This document shows positions 7,782 through 15,722 of a DNA stretch of 64,000 nt, in pieces. The translations under genes and the position numbers were made by a program. The stretch is from Epilithonimonas sp042695135 (GTDB lineage: Bacteria > Bacteroidota > Bacteroidia > Flavobacteriales > Weeksellaceae): positions 1,612,001 through 1,676,000 of the forward strand of contig NZ_CP170547.1 in the NCBI RefSeq assembly GCF_042695135.1, in the 5' to 3' direction. The notes under the pieces were generated by a model, which saw only the letters and a list, made by a program, of their open reading frames with translations, did not search any database and was not told the origin of the DNA. The stretch's first letter is position 1. The number at the start of each line of letters is the position of its first letter.

Positions 7782-10366
7782 TGGAAGAAAGTACACATCA
7801 CGAAGAAAGCCTGAAAAAAGTTTCGGGGCTGTATAAAGACTGGTTTTTGGATTATGCATCTTATGTAATTTTAGATAGGGCAATTCCTTCTATTTTTGAT
7901 GGTTTCAAGCCGGTTCAGCGCAGGATTCTGCATTCTATGCGTGAGTTGGAAGACGGACGCTACAACAAAGTAGCGAACATCGTGGGGAATACGATGAAAT
8001 ATCACCCACACGGCGATGCGTCTATTACCGATGCAATGGTGCAGATCGGACAAAAAGAACTATTGATTGATACTCAGGGAAACTGGGGAAATATCTACAC
8101 AGGAGATTCTGCTGCAGCTGCGCGATACATAGAAGCCAGACTCACACCGTTTGCTTTGGATGTTGTCTTCAACCCAAAAACTACACACTGGACAAAATCT
8201 TATGACGGCAGGAATAATGAGCCGGTTGATCTTCCGGTAAAATTTCCGCTGCTTTTAGCTTCTGGTGTAGAAGGGATCGGCGTAGGACTTTCTACCAAGA
8301 TAATGCCTCATAACTTCAATGAGTTAATTACGGCTTCTATTCTTCATCTCAAAGGTAAAAAATTCGAGTTATTCCCGGATTTCCTGACGGAAGGAATGCT
8401 GGACGTTACCAATTATAACGATGGAAAACGAGGCGGTAAAATACGAGCCAGAGCCAGAATCATTCAAAAAGACAAACACACACTTTCTATCACAGAATTA
8501 CCTTTTTCCAAAAATACAGGCGATCTTATTGATAGTATTATTAAAGCTAACGAAAGAGGAAAAATCAAGATCAAAAAAATTGAGGATAATACATCGGATG
8601 TTGTCGAGATCAATATCCATCTTCATCCCGATGTTTCGCCGGATAAAACGATAGATGCTCTTTACGCTTTTACGGATTGCGAAGTCCCGATTTCTCCAAA
8701 TGCCTGCGTGATTGTCGGTGATAAACCAATGTTTCTTTCGGTTTCCGATATTCTGAAACACAATACGGATCACACGGTTTCTTTATTAAAAAAAGAACTG
8801 GAAATAGAACTCCACGAGTTGCAGGAAAGCTGGCATTTTTCTTCATTGGAAAGGATTTTTATTGAGAACAGAATTTACCACGATATCGAGGAAGTCAAGT
8901 CTTGGGAAGATGTGATTTCTACAATTGATGAAGGTTTGAAACCTCATACAAAACATCTGTTGAGAGCAGTTACGCAAGACGATATTTTGAGATTGACAGA
9001 GATCAGGATCAAAAGAATTTCCCGTTTTGACCTTGATAAATTTAAAGAAAATATTCTTGCCTTAGAAGGTAAAATAGAGCAGGTAAAGCATCATTTGGCT
9101 AACCTGATTGCTTATGCGATAGATTATTATACCAATATTCAGAAAAAATACGGAAAAGGAAAAGAGAGAAAAACAGAACTTAGGATCTTTGATACTATCG
9201 ATGCAAGTAAAGTTGCGGTTGCCAATGAAAAATTATATGTCAACCGGGAAGAAGGTTTCATCGGAACTTCTCTCAAAAAAGACGAATATCTCTTCGATTG
9301 TTCTGATATTGATGACATCATTACGTTCCAGAAAGATGGCACAATGAAGGTGGTAAAAGTGGAAGGCAAAACCTTTATCGGCAAAAATATCGTACACGTT
9401 GCGATCTGGAAAAAAAACGACAAACGCACTGTTTATAACTCAATCTACCGAGAAGGGCGAGAAGGACCATATTATATGAAACGTTTTTCTGTGACTGGCG
9501 TTACCAGAAGTACGGATTACAAATTGGCTTCTGACAAAAAAGGTTCAGAAATGCTGTATTTCTCAGCAAATCCAAATGGCGAAGCTGAGGTCGTTTCTGT
9601 TTTACTAAAACCAAATGCAAGAGTCAGAAAGAATAAAATTGATATTGACTTCTCAGAAATTGCAATCAAAGGCCGGGATTCCAAAGGTAATCTGGTAACG
9701 AAATATGCGGTAAAAAAGGTAGATCTCAAAGAAGAAGGCGTTTCCACTTTGGCACCAAGAAAGATCTGGTTCGATGATTCTGTTAGACGTTTGAATGCGG
9801 ACGGAAGAGGAACTCTGTTGGGAAGTTTCAAGGGTGATGATAAAATTCTGACAATCAATTCTCAGGGCGAAGCCAAATTGGTTTCTTTCGATCTGATGAA
9901 TCGTTTTGATGACGAATATCTGATCCTCGAAAAATGGAATCCGGAACAGCCGATTACCTGTATCTATTTCGACGGTGAAAAGGATAAATATTTTGTGAAG
10001 CGCTTCCTTTTGGAGAATACAACCAATATTCAGTCATTCTTTAGCAACGAACACCCAAAATCATTTTTAGAATTTGTAACTACAGAAGCTGGCGCCATTG
10101 CAGAATTGATCTTCCCGAAAATAAAAGACAAACAAAAAGATCCGGAAACGGTGGATTTGGACGATTTCATCACTGTGAAAGGAATCAAAGCGATTGGAAA
10201 CCAGCTGACTAAAGATAAAATAAAAAACATTAATATTACCATTCCGGAACCGCCGGAAGAAATTGAAGAACCGGAAGCCGAAGAAGAAATTTCTGACGAA
10301 GAAAACAACGAAGATTTCGATGATGGCGGAACTATCGGAAGTCTTTTCGACGAAGAAATTAATTAA
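7781..10366 (+). CDS. parC: DNA topoisomerase IV subunit A
   Basis: An 861-residue DNA cleavage/religation subunit. The winged-helix region includes QRRILHSM and PHGDASI, and the catalytic tyrosine is in AARYIEARL (about residue 116). A coiled-coil tower and exit gate follow, then a degenerate beta-pinwheel C-terminal domain without a clear GyrA box, which fits ParC rather than GyrA. The last ~50 residues are very acidic (many EE/DD pairs). It is translationally coupled to the small membrane protein gene upstream. Confidence 0.93.
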   Translation: MEESTHHEESLKKVSGLYKDWFLDYASYVILDRAIPSIFDGFKPVQRRILHSMRELEDGRYNKVANIVGNTMKYHPHGDASITDAMVQIGQKELLIDTQGNWGNIYTGDSAAAARYIEARLTPFALDVVFNPKTTHWTKSYDGRNNEPVDLPVKFPLLLASGVEGIGVGLSTKIMPHNFNELITASILHLKGKKFELFPDFLTEGMLDVTNYNDGKRGGKIRARARIIQKDKHTLSITELPFSKNTGDLIDSIIKANERGKIKIKKIEDNTSDVVEINIHLHPDVSPDKTIDALYAFTDCEVPISPNACVIVGDKPMFLSVSDILKHNTDHTVSLLKKELEIELHELQESWHFSSLERIFIENRIYHDIEEVKSWEDVISTIDEGLKPHTKHLLRAVTQDDILRLTEIRIKRISRFDLDKFKENILALEGKIEQVKHHLANLIAYAIDYYTNIQKKYGKGKERKTELRIFDTIDASKVAVANEKLYVNREEGFIGTSLKKDEYLFDCSDIDDIITFQKDGTMKVVKVEGKTFIGKNIVHVAIWKKNDKRTVYNSIYREGREGPYYMKRFSVTGVTRSTDYKLASDKKGSEMLYFSANPNGEAEVVSVLLKPNARVRKNKIDIDFSEIAIKGRDSKGNLVTKYAVKKVDLKEEGVSTLAPRKIWFDDSVRRLNADGRGTLLGSFKGDDKILTINSQGEAKLVSFDLMNRFDDEYLILEKWNPEQPITCIYFDGEKDKYFVKRFLLENTTNIQSFFSNEHPKSFLEFVTTEAGAIAELIFPKIKDKQKDPETVDLDDFITVKGIKAIGNQLTKDKIKNINITIPEPPEEIEEPEAEEEISDEENNEDFDDGGTIGSLFDEEIN

Positions 10367-10378
10367 TATTTATAATAG

Positions 10379-10402
10379 GCTTCGAGAATCTCAGCCTGAC
10401 AA
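10379..10402 (-). repeat. Dispersed repeat, TTGTCAGGCTGAG..CTCGAA family, copy 1
   Basis: On the minus strand this reads TTGTCAGGCTGAG-atT-CTCGAAGC. The same core is found at 12225-12246 and 13475-13496. It lies between parC and the rhomboid gene. Confidence 0.6.
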
Positions 10403-10413
10403 ATAATAAAAAA

Positions 10414-11082
10414 ATGAATAGCGCTTTATACATCGTCATTATAATCATTGCAATCACTTGCGTCATCAGTTATATCGGATTTCAACAGCCGGAATTTTTC
10501 CAGAAATACAAATTCGAAGTTGGCAGCATCCAAAGAAGAAAAGAGTATGTTAGACTACTTTCTGCCGGTTTTCTGCACGCAGATTTCATACATCTATTCC
10601 TTAATATGTATGTGCTTTATGCATTTGGACCAATGATCATAGAGGTTTTTGGTGTTGGCGGTTTTCTGGCAATTTACATTGGATCGATACTTTTAGGCAA
10701 TCTATTCTGTCTTTACCATTATCGTAATGTTCCGTTTTATTCGGCAATCGGAGCTAGTGGAGGCGTGTCCGGACTTATCTTTGCCGGCGTTTCATTAGAT
10801 CCTGTCAATATCAAATTAGGCATTCTTTTTCTGCCAATCAGCATTCCTGGTTACATCTTCGGCGCTTTATATTTTGGATATTCCGTTTATATGATGCTGA
10901 ATCCGAGAATGAACGACAATATTGGCCACGCAGCGCATTTGGGAGGCGCATTTTTCGGATTGGTTTATGCGGTAATTGTTTTTCCGGAGTTTGCTGTTCA
11001 AAATGCACTTTACATTGGGATTATGGCTTTACCGTTGATTTATCTGGCGTATCAGATTTTTGTGAATAAGAAAATTGGTTAA
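10414..11082 (+). CDS. Rhomboid family intramembrane serine protease
   Basis: A 222-residue polytopic protein with about six membrane helices. The catalytic serine sits in GASGGVSG (Ser ~115). The catalytic histidine is in the GHAAHLGG helix (~171-178), which carries the helix-packing glycines. HADFIHLFLNM matches the conserved loop after the first helix. Rhomboids cleave membrane proteins within or next to the bilayer; the substrate here is unknown. It lies 47 bp after parC and may be co-transcribed. Confidence 0.92.
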   Translation: MNSALYIVIIIIAITCVISYIGFQQPEFFQKYKFEVGSIQRRKEYVRLLSAGFLHADFIHLFLNMYVLYAFGPMIIEVFGVGGFLAIYIGSILLGNLFCLYHYRNVPFYSAIGASGGVSGLIFAGVSLDPVNIKLGILFLPISIPGYIFGALYFGYSVYMMLNPRMNDNIGHAAHLGGAFFGLVYAVIVFPEFAVQNALYIGIMALPLIYLAYQIFVNKKIG

Positions 11083-11142
11083 ACTTTTAACTTATTAATT
11101 TTTAGGAGCACAACGTTTTCAGTTTTGTTAAAACTTTTCCCA

Positions 11143-11244
11143 CCCGCTGTCCACTATATCTTTTTTATTTTGTCGCTCGGTCGGCTCCGCTTCGCTCCGC
11201 CGCCTCACGCCAAAACAAAAAAGGATGCCGTTTCCATCGGGGCT
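11143..11244 (+). repeat. Dispersed intergenic repeat R2, copy 1
   Basis: It starts CCCGCTGTCCACTATATC and ends AAAGGATGCCGTTTCCATCG, with T-rich and A-rich inner arms able to pair around a GC-rich core. The same ends occur at 35062-35160 and, inverted, at 58901-58996. No ORF is present. Confidence 0.7.
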
Positions 11245-11294
11245 ATGTTGAGGATTTGTCATTCTTTCACGATTCAAAATGACGAAGTAGATAA

Positions 11295-11660
11295 TTAGTC
11301 CACTAATATTGTTGCATCAAAAATTTCCTTTCTATTTTTCAGTACTGAATCAAAGTCTAAATTTTTCTGAGATCCTATAGAGTAATATTTCATTTCTTCG
11401 TGGTAGATTTTCAGTATTTTATCTTTTACTTCCGGGCTTGGTTTTTGCAAATATTCTTCACAAAGACATAGAGCAAGTTGATATTTTGCAGACTCAAGTT
11501 CCCATTCATTAGAAACTGAATGTCCTTCATATAGAGTCTTTTCACCCTTTGCATAAATCGGATAAGAGATAGTACAGGATTTGAAATTCAGGACACCAAT
11601 CTTATCTTCTTTTTTACAAGAAATTAAAACTAAAATTAGGATTGATAAATAGTATTTCAT
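11295..11660 (-). CDS. Small lipoprotein of unknown function
   Basis: A 121-residue protein. Its signal peptide ends in a lipobox (LVLISC, Cys15) followed by KKED. The mature part is mostly helical with Lys and Glu (LCLCEEYLQKPSPEVKDKILKIYHEEM). I recognise no named domain. It lies 17 bp downstream of prmC on the same strand and could be the tail of that operon. Confidence 0.6.
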   Translation of the reverse strand: MKYYLSILILVLISCKKEDKIGVLNFKSCTISYPIYAKGEKTLYEGHSVSNEWELESAKYQLALCLCEEYLQKPSPEVKDKILKIYHEEMKYYSIGSQKNLDFDSVLKNRKEIFDATILVD

Positions 11661-11677
11661 AAGAGTCCAATTATTAT

Positions 11678-12586
11678 TTATTTCCTCCCGAAAATCATCC
11701 TGTCATTCCCGGAAATATCTTTCAGAAGCTCAACTTCCGAAAAACCATTTTTATACAACTCCAACGTTTCTTTACCTAATTTCTGATTGATCTCAAGAAA
11801 CAAAAACCCGTTTTCTGCCAAATGATTTTTACAGTCTTGAGCAATTTTTCTGTAGAAGATCAAAGCGTCGGAAGTAGGAGAGAACAGTGCCAGATTCGGC
11901 TCAAAACCTTTCACTGAGTCTTCGATTTCCGGATTTTCCTCAATCCCGATATAAGGCGGATTGCTGATGATGACATCAAAAACTTCATTGTCAGTCTGAA
12001 CACTGTCGAAGACTTCATTCAGATAATCTTTCTTGAGAAAATTAATTTCTGTCTTATGAAATTCCGCATTTTTCTTTGCAACTTCCAAAGCATCTTCAGA
12101 AATGTCAATTGCAGTCACTTCTGCCTCAGGAAAATGTTTCTTCAGGACGATTGGGATAATGCCGCTTCCGGTTCCGATATCAAGGATTTTGACAAGAGAG
12201 TTAGAGAGTTGTAGGGTTGTAGGGTTGTCAGGCTGAGGCTCTCGAACCCTATCTAAGTGAATCTTACCAATCGCCAATTCAAGCAATTCTTCAGTTTCCG
12301 GCCGCGGAATCAAAACGTATTCATTGACAAAGAATTTCATCCCATAAAATTCCGTTTCACCCAAAATCTGCTGAAAGGGTTTTCCTGTTTTTAGTTCAGA
12401 GATATATTCGGAGAATTGTTTAGAATCACTTTCGGACAGATTCTTTTCGAGATTATGTCGCAGTTCAATTTTATTAAGATTCAACAAATGTCCAGCAAAA
12501 ATCGAAAATAATTCTTCAATTTCAGATTTGGAATAGAGTTCTGAAAGTTCCTGTTGAAAAAGAATTTTAATGTCGGAAAGCCTCAT
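11678..12586 (-). CDS. prmC: Release factor glutamine N5-methyltransferase
   Basis: A 302-residue HemK/PrmC enzyme that methylates the Gln of the GGQ motif in peptide-chain release factors. It has an N-terminal helical domain, SAM motif I DIGTGSG, and the catalytic signature SNPPYIG. It is somewhat longer than usual: between KIHLD and LVKILDIGTGSG (about residues 112-132) an extra stretch is encoded by intergenic-type repeat DNA read in frame. The insert falls in the linker before the SAM-binding fold, so activity may be kept. The lipoprotein gene follows after 17 bp. Confidence 0.93.
   Translation of the reverse strand: MRLSDIKILFQQELSELYSKSEIEELFSIFAGHLLNLNKIELRHNLEKNLSESDSKQFSEYISELKTGKPFQQILGETEFYGMKFFVNEYVLIPRPETEELLELAIGKIHLDRVREPQPDNPTTLQLSNSLVKILDIGTGSGIIPIVLKKHFPEAEVTAIDISEDALEVAKKNAEFHKTEINFLKKDYLNEVFDSVQTDNEVFDVIISNPPYIGIEENPEIEDSVKGFEPNLALFSPTSDALIFYRKIAQDCKNHLAENGFLFLEINQKLGKETLELYKNGFSEVELLKDISGNDRMIFGRK
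12190..12246 (-). repeat. Dispersed repeat DNA inside prmC, read in frame
   Basis: 12225-12246 carries the TTGTCAGGCTGAGG..CTCGAA core seen between genes at 10379 and 13475. 12190-12224 is the adjoining GAGAGTT/GTTGTAGGG low-complexity stretch. Together they encode a Pro/Gln/Thr/Asn-rich segment (REPQPDNPTTLQLSNS) that looks foreign to the family. Confidence 0.65.
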
Positions 12587-12635
12587 GATGGAATTTATCG
12601 CAAAGTCGCAAAAATTAATTAATTGACAAAACTAA

Positions 12636-12662
12636 AAAGTCGCAAAATAACTTTGCGACTTT
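12636..12662 (-). terminator. Terminator after yaaA
   Basis: AAAGTCGCAAA and TTTGCGACTTT form an 11-bp stem with a 5-nt loop, followed on the minus strand by a short T run. It lies between the yaaA stop and the prmC start. Confidence 0.7.
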
Positions 12663-12678
12663 AATATTGTATGCCATT

Positions 12679-13440
12679 TTATCTTGTGAAAACCAGATTA
12701 ATCTCAGTCGAAAGCTTCTCATCAAACAAATAATTTTCATAATTAAAAGCTTTGATATCATTCAACGTTTTCACTTTTTTTTCTGCACAGAAACGTAAAA
12801 GCAAACCTCTTGCATGTTTCGTATAAACAACAATAGTTTTCAATTTTCCGTCCGGCTGGATTTGCCTGAATTCAAAATCGATAACTTTAGCTTTCAAAGC
12901 TTTTCTGTCGATCACTTTTGCATATTCCGTACTCGCCAGATTGATGAGTAATTCTCCTTTTTTAAGTTCAGAATTGAGTTGTTCTGTCACTTTTTCTGTC
13001 CAGAATTCATACAGATTTTTATAAGAATCGAATTTGAAAGGTCGTCCCATTTCCAGTCGGTAAAGCATCACTTTGTCCGATGGTTTGAGAAGTCCATAAA
13101 GTCCGGAAAGTATTCTGTAATTTTTCTGGAGATAGTCAACCGCTTCTTTGTCAAGTGTTTTTGCGTCCAGACCTCTGTAAACTTCACCAGTGAAGGCAAA
13201 CATGGCCGGCGCAGAATTTTTTGCTGTTGGTTTTGCTTTCCATTTCTGATTGCGTTCCCAGTTTTCATCGGCCAGTTTGGAAGAAATTTCCATTAATTCT
13301 GAAAGATATTTTGGTGATTTTTCTTTTAAGAAAGATTGTATAAATTCAGAATCCTTGATGAATTTCGGAGTTGTGGATTTTAAAAATTCTGTCGAATTTT
13401 CTATGTTCATCAATTTTGCTGGAGAAGTAATGAATTTCAT
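12679..13440 (-). CDS. yaaA: Peroxide stress protein YaaA (UPF0246)
   Basis: A 253-residue protein of normal family length. The start is typical (MKFITSPAKLMN), with PAMFAFTGEVYRGLDA in the middle and VVYTKHARGLLLRF near the C-terminus. In E. coli YaaA lowers free iron during peroxide stress and folds like a DNA-binding protein; that role is by homology only. It has its own terminator and precedes prmC on the same strand. Confidence 0.93.
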   Translation of the reverse strand: MKFITSPAKLMNIENSTEFLKSTTPKFIKDSEFIQSFLKEKSPKYLSELMEISSKLADENWERNQKWKAKPTAKNSAPAMFAFTGEVYRGLDAKTLDKEAVDYLQKNYRILSGLYGLLKPSDKVMLYRLEMGRPFKFDSYKNLYEFWTEKVTEQLNSELKKGELLINLASTEYAKVIDRKALKAKVIDFEFRQIQPDGKLKTIVVYTKHARGLLLRFCAEKKVKTLNDIKAFNYENYLFDEKLSTEINLVFTR

Positions 13441-13474
13441 TTTGAAATATTAGTTGTCAGTTGAAAGTTGGTTG

Positions 13475-13496
13475 TTGTCAGTCTGAGGCTCTCGAA
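13475..13496 (+). repeat. Dispersed repeat, TTGTCAG.CTGAGGCTCTCGAA copy
   Basis: TTGTCAGTCTGAGGCTCTCG is the same core as in prmC and differs at one base. It fills the gap between yaaA and the YciO/Sua5-type gene, next to GTTGTCAGTTGAAAGTTGG simple-sequence DNA. Confidence 0.6.
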
Positions 13497-13500
13497 GATT

Positions 13501-14112
13501 TTATAAAATCCCTTTTCCTTGTCGGAGAATTTCTGGTTCGCCAGATGTCAGATCAACGATTGTGGAAGCTGTATTGTCGCCATAACCGGAGTCGATGACG
13601 AGATCAACCAATTTTTCGTATTTCTCAGCAATCAGTTCAGGATCAGTTGAATATTCGAGAATATCATCATCAGAATGAATAGTTGTAGAAACAATCGGGT
13701 GACCCAATTTTTCCACAATCATTTGCGGAACGATATGATCAGGAACTCTGATCCCAACCGTTTTATGACCTTTGTAAGCAGTCGGTAAATTCCTATTGGC
13801 TTCCAAAATAAAGGTAAATGGACCAGGCAAATGTGTTTTCAAAAACCTGAAAGTAGAAGTCTCGATTGGTTTTGTAAATTCGGATAGATGGCTTAAATCG
13901 TTGCAAATGATTGAAAATTTGTGTTTATCCAGCTTGATTCCTTTTATCTGGGCAAGTCTTTCCATCGCTTTGTGATTGTAAATATCACAGCCAATCGTGT
14001 AAATCGTGTCGGAAGGATAAATGATAACGCCACCATTTTCCAGAGTTTTAACGGCTTCATTAATCAGGTTTTCCTGTGGGTTTTCCGGATATATTTTCAG
14101 AATTTTTGCCAT
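13501..14112 (-). CDS. L-threonylcarbamoyladenylate synthase-type protein (Sua5/YciO/YrdC fold)
   Basis: A 203-residue protein from the ATG at 14112. The motifs GGVIIYPSDTIYTIGCD, SIICNDLSHLSEF, LPGPFTFILEA and TVGIRVPDH define the fold. TsaC/Sua5 members make threonylcarbamoyl-AMP for the tRNA t6A modification. This sequence resembles the YciO branch most, so enzymatic function is probable, not certain. A longer in-frame start 24 codons upstream would encode an atypical hydrophobic extension running into the terminator hairpin and is rejected. It lies directly after the tRNA/GIY-YIG array. Confidence 0.88.
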   Translation of the reverse strand: MAKILKIYPENPQENLINEAVKTLENGGVIIYPSDTIYTIGCDIYNHKAMERLAQIKGIKLDKHKFSIICNDLSHLSEFTKPIETSTFRFLKTHLPGPFTFILEANRNLPTAYKGHKTVGIRVPDHIVPQMIVEKLGHPIVSTTIHSDDDILEYSTDPELIAEKYEKLVDLVIDSGYGDNTASTIVDLTSGEPEILRQGKGIL

Positions 14113-14169
14113 AATCAAATTTACGAATTTTAAATAAAAAAAGAGAATCAATTTTTTGATTCTCTTACT

Positions 14170-14198
14170 TGGTTGCGAGGACACGACTCGAACGTGCG
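14170..14198 (-). pseudogene. tRNA-fMet 3'-end fragment 1
   Basis: 29 nt identical to the 3' end of tRNA-fMet, including CCA and the T arm. The D and anticodon arms are replaced by a CCGCC-AAA-GGCGG hairpin and GCC-GGAA-GGC. A terminator-like hairpin (AGAGAATCA..TGATTCTCT) follows at 14141-14166. It cannot fold as a tRNA. Confidence 0.8.
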
Positions 14199-14227
14199 TC
14201 CGCCTTTGGCGGATATGAGCCTTCCGG

Positions 14228-14476
14228 CTATTGACATAATGATTTTACTAACAGCCTTCCTTGTCCGCTTTTTAAGAACTTTTCTCTTTCCATTGCATCT
14301 TTCTTGTTATTGAAGAATTCCGTATGGATAACAGTCCAGGGTCTGAATTTTATAGTATAACCTTTCGTTGCTAAGAAATTGTGAGATTTAATTCGATCTA
14401 TTATGCTGGAAGTAAATCCGACATAAGTTTTGTTAAATTTCTCCGAATATAATATATAGACAACAAATTCTTCCAT
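14228..14476 (-). CDS. GIY-YIG nuclease family protein, copy 1
   Basis: An 82-residue protein made of one GIY-YIG domain. FVVYILYS stands for the GIY strand and TYVGFTSS for the YIG strand. Downstream are the conserved Arg and His (DRIKSHN) and the Glu helix (DAMEREKFLKSG). Members of this small family are single-domain proteins whose function is mostly unknown; related domains cut DNA. An ATG 7 codons upstream lies in the terminator hairpin of tRNA copy 1, so the ATG at 14476 (MEEFVVYI) is preferred. It sits between a complete tRNA-fMet and a tRNA 3' fragment. Confidence 0.85.
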   Translation of the reverse strand: MEEFVVYILYSEKFNKTYVGFTSSIIDRIKSHNFLATKGYTIKFRPWTVIHTEFFNNKKDAMEREKFLKSGQGRLLVKSLCQ

Positions 14477-14480
14477 AAAT

Positions 14481-14512
14481 AAAAAAGAGAACCACATTTG
14501 TGATTCTCTTTA
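14481..14512 (-). terminator. Terminator-like hairpin after tRNA-fMet copy 1
   Basis: AAGAGAATCAC and GTGGTTCTCTT pair around a 4-nt loop, followed by a T run on the minus strand. Copies of the same hairpin are at ~15057-15088 and ~15401-15432. Confidence 0.75.
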
Positions 14513-14514
14513 CT

Positions 14515-14590
<76 letters not shown>

Positions 14591-14601
14591 ATATTGTAGT
14601 G

Positions 14602-14631
14602 CAAATATACAGCTTTTTTAATACAAGTCAA
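14602..14631 (-). promoter_or_regulatory. Promoter of tRNA-fMet copy 1
   Basis: On the minus strand, TTG-N19-TATATTTG ends 11 bp before the tRNA. It is a perfect fit to the Bacteroidota consensus. Confidence 0.85.
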
Positions 14632-14747
14632 GTGAATTGTGGTTTTTATTTTTTCTTTGAAAATGTAAAGAGATAAAAGAGAATCAAAATTTAATTCGCT
14701 TACATTCATAAAATAAAGAGAATCAAAAAATTGATTCTCTTTATTTT

Positions 14748-14774
14748 GTTGCGAGGACACGACTCGAACGTGCG
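14748..14774 (-). pseudogene. tRNA-fMet 3'-end fragment 2
   Basis: 27 nt of the tRNA 3' end. Here CCA has decayed to CAA. The CCGCC-AAA-GGCGG hairpin follows, and the end of GIY-YIG copy 2 lies upstream on the minus strand. Confidence 0.8.
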
Positions 14775-14803
14775 TCCGCCTTTGGCGGATATGAGCCTTC
14801 CGG

Positions 14804-15052
14804 CTATTGACATAATGATTTTACGAACAGCCTTCCTTGTCCGCTTTTTAAGAACTTTTCTCTTTCCATTGCATCTTTCTTGTTATTGAAGAATTCCGTA
14901 TGAATAACAGTCCAGGGTCTGAATTTTATAGTATAACCTTTCGTTGCTAAGAAATTGTGAGATTTAATTCGATCTATTATGCTGGAAGTAAATCCGACAT
15001 AAGTTTTGTTAAATTTCTCTGAATATAATATATAGACAACAAATTCTTCCAT
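14804..15052 (-). CDS. GIY-YIG nuclease family protein, copy 2
   Basis: 82 residues, differing from copy 1 by a single residue near the C-terminus (GRLFVKS against GRLLVKS). The GIY (VYILYS), YIG (TYVGFTSS) and Glu-helix motifs are intact. The start was chosen as for copy 1. It is flanked on both sides by tRNA 3' fragments, so it is the middle unit of the array and has no complete tRNA directly before it. Confidence 0.85.
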   Translation of the reverse strand: MEEFVVYILYSEKFNKTYVGFTSSIIDRIKSHNFLATKGYTIKFRPWTVIHTEFFNNKKDAMEREKFLKSGQGRLFVKSLCQ

Positions 15053-15090
15053 AAATAAAAAAGAGAACCACATTTGTGATTCTCTTTACT

Positions 15091-15119
15091 TGGTTGCGAG
15101 GACACGACTCGAACGTGCG
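15091..15119 (-). pseudogene. tRNA-fMet 3'-end fragment 3
   Basis: 29 nt identical to the tRNA 3' end, including CCA. The adjoining hairpin carries one change (GGCGT for GGCGG), so it is slightly decayed compared with the other junctions. Confidence 0.8.
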
Positions 15120-15148
15120 TCCGCCTTTGGCGTATATGAGCCTTCCAG

Positions 15149-15396
15149 TTATTGACATAATGATTTTACGAACAGCCTTCCTTGTCCGCTTTTTAAGAAC
15201 TTTTCTCTTTCCATTGCATCTTTCTTGTTATTGAAGAATTCCGTATGAATAACAGTCCAGGGTCTGAATTTTATAGTATAACCTTTCGTTGCTAAGAAAT
15301 TGTGAGATTTAATTCGATCTATTATGCTGGAAGTAAATCCGACATAAGTTTTGTTAAATTCTCTGAATATAATATATAGACAACAAATTCTTCCAT
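15149..15396 (-). pseudogene. GIY-YIG gene, copy 3, frameshifted
   Basis: Same sequence as copies 1 and 2, but one T is missing in the run near 15358-15360 (AAATTCTCT against AAATTTCTCT). From the usual ATG at 15396 the frame is lost after MEEFVVYILYSE, separating the GIY strand from the rest. A start in another frame at 15415 gives an 88-residue ORF that lacks VYILYS. It is therefore most likely inactive, unless the site is a sequencing error or is read by slippage. Confidence 0.75.
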
Positions 15397-15434
15397 AAAT
15401 AAAAAAGAGAACCACATTTGTGATTCTCTTTACT

Positions 15435-15510
<76 letters not shown>

Positions 15511-15521
15511 ATATTGTGGTG

Positions 15522-15551
15522 CAAAGATACAGTTTTTTCAATACAAGTCAA
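15522..15551 (-). promoter_or_regulatory. Promoter of tRNA-fMet copy 2
   Basis: TTG-N19-TATCTTTG on the minus strand, ending 11 bp before the tRNA. It has the same spacing as copy 1, so the promoter was duplicated with the gene. Confidence 0.85.
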
Positions 15552-15625
15552 GTTTCCATCCGCTTTTAGAATTAATATTTATTTATATTCTGATTATCAG
15601 GGATTTATGATTTTTAACTTCTTTT

Positions 15626-15641
15626 AACTATAAAAATAGTT
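15626..15641. promoter_or_regulatory. Possible BlaI operator
   Basis: AACTAT-AAAA-ATAGTT is a perfect 6-bp inverted repeat that overlaps the -33 region of the blaI promoter. It is a natural place for autorepression, but the sequence is not the classic TACA/TGTA BlaI box. Confidence 0.35.
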
Positions 15642-15669
15642 GTAGAATTAAATTTTAATCCTACATTTG
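15640..15669 (+). promoter_or_regulatory. Promoter of the BlaI/BlaR1-like operon
   Basis: TTG-N19-TACATTTG, a full match to the Bacteroidota promoter pattern, 53 bp before the blaI-type start codon. Confidence 0.75.
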
Positions 15670-15722
15670 TATTACTAAGTTTTTAGTGATATAAGATTGA
15701 TTGTTTTTAAAAGTATAAGATT

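Noticed and set aside
14170..14221. Functional third tRNA at the fragments
   Set aside because: Only the T arm and the 3' acceptor strand are kept; the 5' half is replaced by unrelated hairpins, so no cloverleaf can form.
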